From assembly GCF_002831665.1 (NCBI RefSeq), contig NZ_CP025118.1:1426001-1490000 (forward strand): a DNA stretch of 64,000 nt, read 5' to 3'. The notes beneath the pieces were generated by a model, which worked only from the letters and a program-made list of their open reading frames with translations, was not told where the DNA came from and made no database searches. A program made the position numbers and the translations under genes. Positions within the stretch are counted from its first letter, which is position 1; each line of letters opens with the position of its first letter. The stretch comes from Lacinutrix sp. Bg11-31 (GTDB lineage Bacteria > Bacteroidota > Bacteroidia > Flavobacteriales > Flavobacteriaceae). Positions 31,900 through 41,166 of the stretch are shown here, one piece after another.

Positions 31900-33123
31900 T
31901 TATATGTTTTCTAATTTAATTTTTAATGCGTTGATATCTACTAAAATATTTTTAGTAATAGTTTCTGTTGTTTTTTCTAATAGTTTTCGGTCTGCCAAGT
32001 TAAAAATAGCTTCGGTATTAAATGCTCTAAAATTTAACTTTTCTTCAGTATGTCTCCAACCTAACCAAGCTTGGTTATTTGTGTAACTAGGGTTTATCTC
32101 TTTCACTAAGTTTTTAAACTCTGCAAATTTTTCAAGATTAGAAATACCGCCTTTTCCATTTTCTTCTAAAGTAAACCCATAATAAATACTTTGCTCTAAC
32201 TCTATTCCGAAATGAATACTTATGTTATCTTTTTCAAACAACTTTACCCAGAAACCATAATACAAATCTCTATTTCTACTTTTAGTATAATAGTTATTTA
32301 CATTTTGCCATGAAACACTTCCCTTTTCGATTATTTCTAAGCCATTAGCAATCATTTTTTCTTTTAGGCTTTGCCAAAATAACCATTGAATTTTAACTTT
32401 TGCGGTTATCATGTTTTCTTCTATTAAAGCTGCTTGCTTTAAATTATCTGAAGATGACGCGATATAATCTCTAATTTCTGTATTCATTTTATTGTTAGCA
32501 GATTGACCTGTAAGTATTTTTATTAAATTAATGTAATGTGTAATACCTTCTCTTAATAAAGGTAACTCTACTGCTTCTTTCCTACAGTTTATAAGCCATG
32601 CTTCGATATCATTTTTGTATGAAGTTAACTTGAAATCTTTGTCTATTTCTAATTTTTGATCCTCAAATTGATAACTATTTTTAGAAGGTTCATCTCCAAA
32701 TAAAGTAAGATATAAAATATTATCTTTTTTAAAATTATAGTAACGTAATAATTGATTTTCTTGATCTATCGCATAGATTTTATTTTCAATTGTTATACTT
32801 CTATTTTTATTATCTGAAATATAAATATCTATATAACCTCCTTCTGTATCTGTTTTTTTTCCTATATATTTTTCAACTTCTACTGTTACCGAAGCAGTAT
32901 CTATTTGAATATTAAATTGGTTGACAAAAAGTTGTAAAAACACATCATTTTGACCATGTGATCCTTTAGGGTTTAACAATTCTGCAACAAATTTTGAATG
33001 CAATCTCACTTCGTTTGTGGTTACATTTATAACATCGAAAACATTAAAAGCATTACCTGATATTTTATTTAATTGCTCGTATTTATTTGAAATTTCAGCA
33101 ACTTTTTTTATTAAATTTTTCAT
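31900..33123 (-). CDS. PD-(D/E)XK nuclease (PDDEXK_4-like) inside restriction operon 2
   Basis: The 407-aa protein shows the family pattern EVRLHSKFVAELLNPKGSHGQND (in two parts around 38-60), Asp99 in GGYIDIYI and Glu113-x-Lys115 in ITIENKIYAIDQENQL. The C-terminal half is probably a binding domain. It lies between hsdR2 (17 bp upstream) and hsdM2 (zero spacing), so it is co-translated with a type I system although not a normal subunit. It may be an extra effector that acts when restriction is overcome (inference). Confidence 0.8.
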   Translation of the reverse strand: MKNLIKKVAEISNKYEQLNKISGNAFNVFDVINVTTNEVRLHSKFVAELLNPKGSHGQNDVFLQLFVNQFNIQIDTASVTVEVEKYIGKKTDTEGGYIDIYISDNKNRSITIENKIYAIDQENQLLRYYNFKKDNILYLTLFGDEPSKNSYQFEDQKLEIDKDFKLTSYKNDIEAWLINCRKEAVELPLLREGITHYINLIKILTGQSANNKMNTEIRDYIASSSDNLKQAALIEENMITAKVKIQWLFWQSLKEKMIANGLEIIEKGSVSWQNVNNYYTKSRNRDLYYGFWVKLFEKDNISIHFGIELEQSIYYGFTLEENGKGGISNLEKFAEFKNLVKEINPSYTNNQAWLGWRHTEEKLNFRAFNTEAIFNLADRKLLEKTTETITKNILVDINALKIKLENI

Positions 33124-33140
33124 TTATTTTATTTAGCTAT

Positions 33141-36100
33141 TTAAGCGTACAAATAGCTATTTAACTCACTAATAATCTGAGCTGTTTCGTTTTTAAACAC
33201 TTTATCAAGTCGTTTTAATCCTCCATCTACACTAAAAGGTGGTTTATTTAAATCTTCTAAAGTAATAATAGATTCTTTTTGCAATTGCGCTTCCATTTTA
33301 TCTAACCACTTTAATTGTATTTGATTCCAGTTATGCGATGTTTTAAGCTTAGCGACTGCATTTGTAATGCGCTCTTGATGGCTTACTAAATCTTCACCTA
33401 AAGCAGACGTACGTATATGTGCGATAATATCTGCAACAATATCAGTATTAGTAACTTCTTTATATGCTGTATTTAGGTTGTTTTTATTAAACCCTTGTGT
33501 ATCTAATATTAAACGCAACTCTTTTAAATCGGCTCGTGTTAAGCTGCTTGGTTTTGTACATACAATGTTTAAAGCTGCAATTTCGTTTCTGTTATTATTA
33601 ATAAACTCGGTAAACGATTCTAAATAATCTTTAGGTTTTAGGTTTTTCTCGTAAGCACGAGACACCTCTTCTACTTTATCTTCATGATCGCTGTATAAAG
33701 TATTATAGTTTAAAGCTTTGCCTTTTTCGCGATCTAAAAACTCCCATAAATGACCATAATCTTCTATAGATTGATTTATAGTATCTATATCTATTGCTTT
33801 TAGCTTTTTAGCAAAATCTCTTACCGTTGGTTCTCCAGATAATATTTCGAATTGCTCTTTTTGTTGTTCGTTAAAACCAGAAATTTTACGTTGAATTTTC
33901 GCTATAATTCGGTCTAGTTTTGCTTCTTTACTATAGTTGTCTTCAATAATAGCAAGTTCTTCTACTAAATTAGAAAAGGTTTTGGTAACTAAAGGCGCCA
34001 CAGGTTTCATTACCTGTTCTTTAGACATAATCTCTGTCACGCCAACGCAGTCGTATATTTTGAATACTTCTTTACCAATATCGTCACAACGTCTTGTTGC
34101 ACGACCAACCATTTGATCGTATAAAATACGTGAGTTTACGCGTCGTAAAAACACCAAATTTGATATACTTGGTACATCTATTCCTGTGGTTAGCAAATCT
34201 ACAGTAACAACTATATTAGGAATTGTTGGATCATTTTTATATTTACGTAATAACTCTTCTCTATTATAAACATCTCCTGTTATTTTAACAATAGCATCTG
34301 CATCTACTTTTTCTCCCAATGCTTGAAACTCTTCATATAATAATTTTACTATAATATCTGCATGCGCATTTGTTGTAGCAAATATTAAAGTTTTTCCTTT
34401 ATTTTCTGGGTGAATACCATAGGTAGATATTAATTCGTTTAAAATAACCCGATTAAAATTTTCTGTAATTACTTTACGATTAAAACCAGTAATATCTACT
34501 TTAATTTCATCTTCTGTAACACCTAAATCTTTAATTTCATTGTCTTCTGGATCGTAGATTTTTACTTCATCTCCTTTTTCCCAAACAATACCACCTTTTG
34601 ATAGTTTGGTTTGAAACACGTAAGGAGGTTCAAAATCTATTAAATAGCCTTCTATAACTGCTTTACGATACGAATACATAAATACAGGATCTCCAAATAT
34701 TTCCTTGGTATGAATGGCAGGAGTTGCTGTTAAACCAATACGGTACGCATCAAAATAGTCTAATACCATACGGTATTTACTCTGAAAGTCTATTTGGTCA
34801 CGAAGAATAAATTCCTCTTCATCCATCTCCTTATCTAAGGTATAACCTCTATGCGCTTCATCAACCACAATACAATCATAATCTCCAACACTTGGAGGAT
34901 TATCTGAATACGCAATACGATGCACCATACCTTGCACTGTTGCAAAATGTATTTTTGTATCTATATCTAACACTTTATCTTCTAAATCTTGTAAGTCATA
35001 AATTTGAGCAAAGGTTTGTAATCCCTCGATATGAACTTCCTTGAACGAGTCTGATGCTTGAGTACCAAGCATACGTCTATCTACCAAAAACAAAATACGT
35101 CTAAAGCGTTTAGACTTAATTAAACGATAACACATACCAATCATAGTACGCGTTTTACCTGTACCTGTAGCCATTGCTAATAAAGCGCGTCTATCTTCTA
35201 CATTAGTAAGTATTTTTTGCTCTACAGCCTTAATAGCATCAATTTGATATTCTCTTAAACTTAAACCACTTGGATCTGAAAGTAAATCGTAATCTGTTTT
35301 TTGAAGTTTTTCTACACCATCATTTTCATCATAGCTTAGCTTCTCTACTAAATCTCTAGGAGAAAACCAGTTTGGTAAAGGTCTTGCTAAATTTTTCTGA
35401 TCTCTTCCATCCCAAAACCAAATACCTGAGGCTGTTTTAAATTGCTCTAAATATGGTCTTCCATTAGTAGAAAACATAAATGGCACTTTATAATTCTCAC
35501 TATTTGCATGCTTAGGAAATGAAATATTTTGATCTGTAGTTACAAGTTCGCTATATTTTTTTGCTTGTCCTAAATCGCTCATTACATTTTTAATGTGCTT
35601 TTTAGCTTCTACAATACCTATTAAATCTAAACCATTAAATAAAGCATAATCTGCCCACTTAGTGCCACATTTCCATTCTGCAATAGCCATTTGCCTTCCT
35701 TTTTGAGGAAGTGTACGTTTCGATTTATAATTTAGGGTTTGTGTATCACATTCCCAACCTGCATCACGTAATTGTTTATCAATACGATCTCTAGTTTCTG
35801 CTTCGTTTTCCTCTGTCTTTTTAGCCTTAGCAAAAGCACGTTCTTTACGCTGTTGTCTTGCTTCTTCAGAAATCTGTGTTTGTTCTTGTATTTTTTGCTT
35901 GTAATTATCTACTTCTTGCTTAAGACGTTCTAACTCTTGTTCAAGCTCTTTCGCTCTAGAATTATCTGCAATGAACCAAGACTCTTCTGGAGTTGTATAT
36001 TCAACAGCGACCTCTTCATTTTCATAAACCTCAATAAACCATTTTGTCAAGTAAAAAGCCTGCCTAAGCATATAACGTGCTTCTGCTTGAGTACCTTCTC

Positions 36101-36395
36101 CTGAATGTGATGCTTTATTACCAGATTTTCTGATAGTATGGAAAATATCTATTATTTCTCTTGGTGTATCTGAGTTGTTAGCTAAAATTGCTAATCTGCT
36201 CATTTGCTTTTTGTCGTAAGGTTCTTCTAATTGTTCGAAGTCGACTAAAATACTAGCCAATTTTTCTGTAAGTATTCGCAGTTTAGATAAGGTCGTACTA
36301 GAATCAACGTAACAGTTGCGCTCAGCTAACACTGCTAACTGAAATAATTCGACATAATTATCTCCTAAAAAACTAAAATTTGTTTTCATTTTCAT
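33141..36395 (-). CDS. hsdR: Type I restriction enzyme R subunit (system 2, EcoKI-like)
   Basis: The 1084-aa protein starts at an ATG at 36395 (36389 is also possible; the extension to 36404 uses GTG). Its N-terminus is a DUF4145-type helical domain, followed by a coiled coil (about 150-200) and the HSDR_N nuclease with Asp249 (WADYALF) and Glu263-x-Lys265 (IVEAKKH). Helicase motifs include ATGTGKT (409-415), DEAH (512-515), LTATPAIH, TVDLLTTGIDVP and QMVGRATRRC. It is the first gene of restriction operon 2; the 79-bp leader shared with hsdM1 begins 85 bp upstream. Confidence 0.93.
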   Translation of the reverse strand: MKMKTNFSFLGDNYVELFQLAVLAERNCYVDSSTTLSKLRILTEKLASILVDFEQLEEPYDKKQMSRLAILANNSDTPREIIDIFHTIRKSGNKASHSGEGTQAEARYMLRQAFYLTKWFIEVYENEEVAVEYTTPEESWFIADNSRAKELEQELERLKQEVDNYKQKIQEQTQISEEARQQRKERAFAKAKKTEENEAETRDRIDKQLRDAGWECDTQTLNYKSKRTLPQKGRQMAIAEWKCGTKWADYALFNGLDLIGIVEAKKHIKNVMSDLGQAKKYSELVTTDQNISFPKHANSENYKVPFMFSTNGRPYLEQFKTASGIWFWDGRDQKNLARPLPNWFSPRDLVEKLSYDENDGVEKLQKTDYDLLSDPSGLSLREYQIDAIKAVEQKILTNVEDRRALLAMATGTGKTRTMIGMCYRLIKSKRFRRILFLVDRRMLGTQASDSFKEVHIEGLQTFAQIYDLQDLEDKVLDIDTKIHFATVQGMVHRIAYSDNPPSVGDYDCIVVDEAHRGYTLDKEMDEEEFILRDQIDFQSKYRMVLDYFDAYRIGLTATPAIHTKEIFGDPVFMYSYRKAVIEGYLIDFEPPYVFQTKLSKGGIVWEKGDEVKIYDPEDNEIKDLGVTEDEIKVDITGFNRKVITENFNRVILNELISTYGIHPENKGKTLIFATTNAHADIIVKLLYEEFQALGEKVDADAIVKITGDVYNREELLRKYKNDPTIPNIVVTVDLLTTGIDVPSISNLVFLRRVNSRILYDQMVGRATRRCDDIGKEVFKIYDCVGVTEIMSKEQVMKPVAPLVTKTFSNLVEELAIIEDNYSKEAKLDRIIAKIQRKISGFNEQQKEQFEILSGEPTVRDFAKKLKAIDIDTINQSIEDYGHLWEFLDREKGKALNYNTLYSDHEDKVEEVSRAYEKNLKPKDYLESFTEFINNNRNEIAALNIVCTKPSSLTRADLKELRLILDTQGFNKNNLNTAYKEVTNTDIVADIIAHIRTSALGEDLVSHQERITNAVAKLKTSHNWNQIQLKWLDKMEAQLQKESIITLEDLNKPPFSVDGGLKRLDKVFKNETAQIISELNSYLYA

Positions 36396-36479
36396 TTGAG
36401 GCACCTTTTTAAAAGTATCTATTTTCTTGTTATTATATGCTTATCAGCAATTAATTTAATCTTAAACTCAATCAGCTAT

Positions 36480-36558
36480 TAATCTTAAAGGGAGACTTTA
36501 AATATAAAACCTTTTTAAAAATTGACCTTACGGGAATCCTCAAAATGTTATTGTTTTT
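36480..36558 (-). promoter_or_regulatory. Conserved 79-bp leader upstream of hsdR2 (copy 2)
   Basis: It is nearly identical to 13301-13379 (TAATCTTAAAGGGAGACTTT ... TTACGGGAATCCTCAAAATG), with three differences. Same orientation and similar distance to the first gene of a type I restriction operon. Sequences beyond the 79 bp are unrelated. Confidence 0.8.
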
Positions 36559-37071
36559 TTACAACACACATACAAAATAACATAATCAACTAATCTTAAG
36601 CATATTAAGTGAAAATAAATTTGTGCCTAAAATAAAATTTTGATACAATACCTCCTTTCTTCAAAAAGCACATTCAACGCATTGTTGTTGGTATTAGTGT
36701 TGTTGGTGTGTTGGTTATTGTTGTTAGTTGGTGCTGGTGCTGGTGCTGGTGTTCAAAAGAAACATATTTAAAACTTTAATCATAAAACTAATTAAAGTAT
36801 TTTCCATATTTCTACTCTCGTTATTGAGTTGTTGCTTTGTTGCTTTGTTGCAAATGTAAAACCCTATTATAAAAAAAAGGGTGAAAACTCACGTTGTAGC
36901 GTTGAGAATAACCTGAAAGCCTTGCATACACAAGCAAACAAGTAACAACAGGAAATCAACAATCTTTCAACACATAGCTTTTTACTTTGTTGAATGATTG
37001 TTGATTTGTTGTTGCCTCAGATTAATGAAGTAATATAAGGGTGTCATGAAGAAAATCCACAGAACAACAAT
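36559..37071. other. Noncoding G/T-skewed region with iterons and a long hairpin (possible origin)
   Basis: There is no credible gene here. It holds a G/T-rich tract with three and a half GGTGCT repeats (36730-36751), three direct repeats beginning GTTGC with 8-bp period (36831-36854), and a long imperfect inverted repeat (36946-36972 with 36988-37014, 23 of 27 pairs, loop 15). It lies next to an SF3 primase-helicase gene, so a replication origin or single-strand initiation site of the element is possible. Alternatively the hairpin only terminates the helicase operon. Confidence 0.5.
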
Positions 37072-38262
37072 TTATTCAAAACTTTCTATTTTAAATTCGT
37101 AATATCTCCCTTTTACAATTGTCTCCTCTATAAATGTTTTTGCTTCTTTAGTATATAACATAGAAGATATATTATAACGCTTATACGAAGAGTTTTTCTG
37201 CAATAAGCCAAATTTAGATTTCAAAACTTCAGACACTTTAGAAGAAGAAGCCCTGATATTATTATTTTTAAGTAGTTCTACTAAATCTGAAGCGCTATAG
37301 CATATTGTTTCTTTTTCGAATCTAAAAAAGTCATTATTAACTATTTCTATAATCTCCTTTTCTAGATTAGTTTTGTTTCCTTTAACCAATCTACTAAGTG
37401 CAGGTGTAAAAATTTCTTCCTTAGAAAACCACATTCTACTTTTTTTAGGTGTTGCTATTTTTCTAGTATTTAAATGATTTAAAAAACATGGAATTTCTTT
37501 TTCTAGATCTTCCAATAACTCTGTATTCTCATCAGCATCTATAATAGAAGGCACTTTTCTAACCCAATATCTTATCTCTTTTTCGTCTACTAAAATAAAA
37601 TTATCTTCATTATTGGAACATAAAATAAACTTACCAAAAAACGGTGTCTCAATCTTATCCTTTCCTTTATTCTCCATTTTGTAAGTTCTAGAGGTTGATA
37701 GATTTTTAATTCTTTCACTATCTTCTCTCCTATCCAACAAAACTTCATCTATAGCAATGATTAGTTTGGTAGCCCAATCTGCATTAAATTGACTCCTAAA
37801 GTCTTCATTTTTATTAATTGTCATGTTCTTTTGGAAAACTTGCTTTAACCAATTTAGAAATGTAGTCTTACCTGTTTTTCTATCCTCACTTACTAAACAC
37901 AATATAGGCAACACCTGTGTTGGCTGTTGCCAAATTATGGTTAAGTAATCTAAACCAATCTCATATTGCTCCCCAAATATGTGTTTAAGAAATGATTCTG
38001 TTCTATTAAATAATCCTTGTTTTAACTCATGACCAATTTCATGATACCCATTGTAAAAGCCTTTAATTTCCTTTTCATAATTTATATTACTAGGCATTGT
38101 AACAAAACCATTGTATTTAGGGATATCAGCAATATAGTCTTTACCATAATCTGTTATAATTTCTCCTTTAGTCCATTTTACAAGTGTATTGATAGTATCT
38201 CCACTTAAAAGAGGTCTATCTACAACTCTATAATAATCTGTTCCTACTCTTATATATTCCAT
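37072..38262 (-). CDS. SF3-like primase-helicase of the element
   Basis: The 396-aa protein has Walker A SEDRKTGKTTF (125-135), Walker B LIIAIDEVLL (167-176) and the SF3 motif C GKFILCSNNED (210-220). This is the superfamily 3 helicase layout found in phage/plasmid DNA primases of Bacteroidota mobile elements; the polymerase part itself is not obvious in the short N-terminus. A C-terminal winged helix (YSASDLVELLKNNNIRASSSKVSEVL) is likely. It follows the 116-aa gene by 2 bp. It probably drives replication of the excised element. Confidence 0.8.
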   Translation of the reverse strand: MEYIRVGTDYYRVVDRPLLSGDTINTLVKWTKGEIITDYGKDYIADIPKYNGFVTMPSNINYEKEIKGFYNGYHEIGHELKQGLFNRTESFLKHIFGEQYEIGLDYLTIIWQQPTQVLPILCLVSEDRKTGKTTFLNWLKQVFQKNMTINKNEDFRSQFNADWATKLIIAIDEVLLDRREDSERIKNLSTSRTYKMENKGKDKIETPFFGKFILCSNNEDNFILVDEKEIRYWVRKVPSIIDADENTELLEDLEKEIPCFLNHLNTRKIATPKKSRMWFSKEEIFTPALSRLVKGNKTNLEKEIIEIVNNDFFRFEKETICYSASDLVELLKNNNIRASSSKVSEVLKSKFGLLQKNSSYKRYNISSMLYTKEAKTFIEETIVKGRYYEFKIESFE

Positions 38263-38264
38263 AA

Positions 38265-38615
38265 TTAGTTGGTTTTAGATTTTAATACGTTAAACTTTGC
38301 TCTATTGGGATTCTCTTTTTCTATAAAATCGAAAACAATATGATAACCAGTGATAGATGAATCCTCTTTATATAACCGATCCATTTCTTTCTGAATTGTT
38401 AGGTAATCGAATCTTATTTCATTTTTTATAAAACATTTAATTTTTTTAAGTTCATTCAAACAAAAAATAATGATTTCCTTCACATCATGTGATAAATAGC
38501 GTTCATTAAGATTGTAATTACATGTATCAATTAAGTTTGCTATAGAATCTTCTAAACTAAAATTATCAAAAAATTGATTATTCAGTTTTGGCTTATTATT
38601 ACTATTGATTTCCAT
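38265..38615 (-). CDS. Hypothetical 116-aa element protein
   Basis: This small acidic/helical protein (FFDNFSLEDSIANLIDTCNYNLNERYL...) has no recognised domain. It lies between the HTH gene (2 bp) and the SF3 helicase gene (2 bp), so it is in the element's replication/excision operon. Such small genes are typical of Bacteroidota integrative elements. Function unknown. Confidence 0.55.
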   Translation of the reverse strand: MEINSNNKPKLNNQFFDNFSLEDSIANLIDTCNYNLNERYLSHDVKEIIIFCLNELKKIKCFIKNEIRFDYLTIQKEMDRLYKEDSSITGYHIVFDFIEKENPNRAKFNVLKSKTN

Positions 38616-38617
38616 AA

Positions 38618-38947
38618 TTAAAACTGACTATTTTTTAGCATGTATTCACTAGCTCGTTCTTCTAATTCATTATTTGTAGTAGATCTACCAGAATTAATCC
38701 ATTTAAGAATTTCGGATTTATAGAAGTACAGTTTTTTTCCTTTTTTATAAAAAGGAATTTTATTTTTATGAACTAAACCATAAAGTGTTGGCTTAGTCAA
38801 TTTAATTAATTGTGATGTTTGAGTGACATCTAACAATTCTTCCGAATCATTTTCATGATTTTGGGTTTTGTTAACTATTTTACTTGTTAACTTTTCTACT
38901 AATTTATCAAGTAGATCTTCGTTTAAAATAAGAATTTTGTTCTCCAT
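38618..38947 (-). CDS. Helix-turn-helix protein, excisionase (HTH_17) type
   Basis: The 109-aa protein contains VTQTSQLIKLTKPTLYGLVHKNKIPFYKKGKKLYFYKSEILKWI (in parts), the MerR/excisionase-like winged HTH at residues about 40-90. Proteins of this kind bend att DNA to promote excision or control the replication genes. It is the first gene of the three-gene unit that includes the SF3 helicase, and a dyad at 39075-39089 lies upstream. Confidence 0.8.
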   Translation of the reverse strand: MENKILILNEDLLDKLVEKLTSKIVNKTQNHENDSEELLDVTQTSQLIKLTKPTLYGLVHKNKIPFYKKGKKLYFYKSEILKWINSGRSTTNNELEERASEYMLKNSQF

Positions 38948-39074
38948 AATTATTTGATTGGTTAATTATTATGGAAACAATATTATGTAGTGTTTTGTGT
39001 TAGTTTGTAACGCCTTGAATCGCTCTAGAATTATACAACAAAACATCAACAATATGAAATACAATGCTTTACAC

Positions 39075-39089
39075 ATGATATTGTATCAT
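39075..39089. promoter_or_regulatory. Dyad ATGATA-TTG-TATCAT upstream of the HTH gene
   Basis: Perfect 6-bp arms around TTG lie within the 181-bp gap between the unknown gene at 39129 and the HTH gene at 38947. Possible operator; support is only the symmetry. Confidence 0.3.
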
Positions 39090-39128
39090 AAAAGCATATT
39101 ATATGTGTTGTAAAATAGAATTGAATAC

Positions 39129-40031
39129 TTAAATCTTACCTGTTGTTTTATACATTTTCAGTGCTTTATTCAAAGGAGTGATATCAAATTTTTTAACTTT
39201 ACTTAATAACACTTCTATATTATCCTGTCTTGTAGTTTTTATTAAATTATTATATAGGCCAATAAATTGAATATATGATGATTGACCAGGGTCTGCCTTT
39301 TCAAAAAGGTCAATCTCTTTTTCTAACTTACCCAAAATTGAAATCATTTTATTGAAATCACTCTTAGTAAATGGCATTTTTCGATCTTTATGATTGTAAG
39401 CTTTTTCTAAAATTTTATAAAATATTCCTCTTAACACTAATATTTCTTTATCGGAAAACTCTTTAATATCATTGCTCACAGTTGATGTGGTTTTAGATCT
39501 AGCATAAAAACCTCCTTGCCATTGTGTGTCGTACACAATTTCATACAAATCTGAATATTCTTTTGTGTCTCTAAAATCGTAACCATCTTCACGATTGTAC
39601 ATAAAATAATCGTAATTTTTAGTCTTTCTCACTAAATCTAAATAAGCATGTTCCTTCTGCATATTATTGCATGCTTTTATAATATAATCATGTTTTACTA
39701 TATTTTTGATTATCTCAAGTTGTTTTGAGGTATCAAAGTTTACAAGTAAAGGTTGCACATCATAAATTAACACATAATTACGTAGCTCTATTAAATCCCT
39801 AACATCGTACTTAGATCTACTCAATTCATAAATTTTTATTAAGTTTAAATCATAGTGATCAATAAGTTTAGTTATTATTCCTACCTCATTATTAATAGCT
39901 TCTTCAAGTTGAAGATTTAATATATTGTATGAAATAACTATAGGTTGAGAATTGCAAATTTGAATAAACAATTCCTTCATTTCTTCAAAAACTTCTTTTT
40001 CTATTGAAATTATTAAATCTTTATATTCCAT
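39129..40031 (-). CDS. Hypothetical 300-aa element protein overlapping the integrase gene
   Basis: I do not recognise this protein. It is mostly helical with charged surfaces; residues about 145-175 (NREDGYDFRDTKEYSDLYEIVYDTQWQGG) are the most distinctive segment. No signal peptide or membrane helices. Its ATG lies 11 nt inside the 3' end of the integrase gene, so the two are translationally coupled. It may assist recombination or be an accessory protein of this integrase subfamily. Confidence 0.6.
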   Translation of the reverse strand: MEYKDLIISIEKEVFEEMKELFIQICNSQPIVISYNILNLQLEEAINNEVGIITKLIDHYDLNLIKIYELSRSKYDVRDLIELRNYVLIYDVQPLLVNFDTSKQLEIIKNIVKHDYIIKACNNMQKEHAYLDLVRKTKNYDYFMYNREDGYDFRDTKEYSDLYEIVYDTQWQGGFYARSKTTSTVSNDIKEFSDKEILVLRGIFYKILEKAYNHKDRKMPFTKSDFNKMISILGKLEKEIDLFEKADPGQSSYIQFIGLYNNLIKTTRQDNIEVLLSKVKKFDITPLNKALKMYKTTGKI

Positions 40032-41160
40032 CTAAATCTAAATTTATTCTATTAACAGCATCTATTTTATTTCTATCCATAACCTTTGTATAAATTTGAG
40101 TTGTTGATACATTTTTATGACCAAGTAGTTTTGATACTGTATAAATATCTGTTCCATTTGCCAATTGGAGTGTCGCAAAACTATGTCTAAAATTATGGAA
40201 AGAAATCTTTTTATTAATACCAGAATCTGTAACCCATTGTTTTATTGGTCTAACAATTTGAGAATATTTTATTTCAGGAAATACTAAACCTTTATTTGTT
40301 CCTTGGAGCTCTATTATTTTCATTGCTTCAACAGACAGAGGCAAATTACTAACATTATTTGTCTTTTTTTCTTTTAAACTAATATAAAAGCCTTGATGCT
40401 TATCATTATATATTTTAGACCAGTCTAAAGCAGAAATATCAACAAACCTTAAACCACTTAAGGCAGAAAACATTGCCATATGTTTTATACTTTCAATCTT
40501 TATTGGTGTAGTCCAAAGTTTTCTAAGCTCACCTTCATCTAAATAATCACGAAATGTTTGTGTTTCTTTTATGTAATCTGCTTCAAGCGATAAGTCATTC
40601 TCAGTTAAATTTCTGCGATATGCTTCCTTTAAAACAAAAATGAACTTTTTATAATATGTAGATGCAGTGTTAACAGATAGCTTCTTCTTTTCATTAGTTC
40701 TAAAATTATTAGTTGTCAATAAAAATTCTCGAAATCCTTTAACGTGACTTTTATCTAATTGTCTAGTTTTAATACCATTTCCAAATTTGTGAACAAAATA
40801 TTTTAAAGCTGCACTCCATATTAAATAATTTTTATAAGTTGTTCTATTCAATGCTTCATCTGCAATTAGCTCAAAAAAACTAATAAAATTGATATCTAAA
40901 CTAACATTCTCCTTAAATCCGTATTCTTTATTCCTGAGCTGAATGAGCCTTTTTGATCTTATTAACTCAGCTAGTTTTATAGTTTCCTTATTATGCGCTT
41001 TTTGCATATCATTAGTTGGCTTTTCAAAAATTTTCAATTTTAAAAACTCTCTTCTAGAAGATTTACCTGTTAATGGATGAATTATCTCAGGATAGAAGTC
41101 TAAATACAAGCTTAACTTGCCATTTGCTATCTTTTTATGTCTTACCGTTACGTTTATCAT
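40021..41160 (-). CDS. int: Tyrosine recombinase/integrase of the island
   Basis: This 379-aa integrase performs site-specific recombination between the element and the mnmE 3' end. The Arm/SAM-like N-terminal domain (about 90-190) precedes the catalytic domain with Arg238 (SGLRFVDISAL), a Lys near 264-266 (KEKKT), His322-x-x-Arg325 (FHNFRHSFAT), His348 (LLGHKNVS) and nucleophile Tyr357 (QIYTK). The N-terminus (VTVRHKKIANGKLSLYLDFYP) is the AP2-like arm-binding domain typical of Bacteroidota integrases. It sits 800 bp from the att site at mnmE, reads into the element, and follows an HTH gene by 6 bp. Confidence 0.93.
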   Translation of the reverse strand: MINVTVRHKKIANGKLSLYLDFYPEIIHPLTGKSSRREFLKLKIFEKPTNDMQKAHNKETIKLAELIRSKRLIQLRNKEYGFKENVSLDINFISFFELIADEALNRTTYKNYLIWSAALKYFVHKFGNGIKTRQLDKSHVKGFREFLLTTNNFRTNEKKKLSVNTASTYYKKFIFVLKEAYRRNLTENDLSLEADYIKETQTFRDYLDEGELRKLWTTPIKIESIKHMAMFSALSGLRFVDISALDWSKIYNDKHQGFYISLKEKKTNNVSNLPLSVEAMKIIELQGTNKGLVFPEIKYSQIVRPIKQWVTDSGINKKISFHNFRHSFATLQLANGTDIYTVSKLLGHKNVSTTQIYTKVMDRNKIDAVNRINLDLDGI

Positions 41161-41166
41161 CTTAAA

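Noticed and set aside
13301..36558. The 79-bp direct repeats as ends of a mobile element
   Set aside because: The true att copies at 14817 and 41953 bound the element, leaving one 79-bp copy outside and one inside; both sit at the same place relative to restriction genes, which fits a regulatory leader better.
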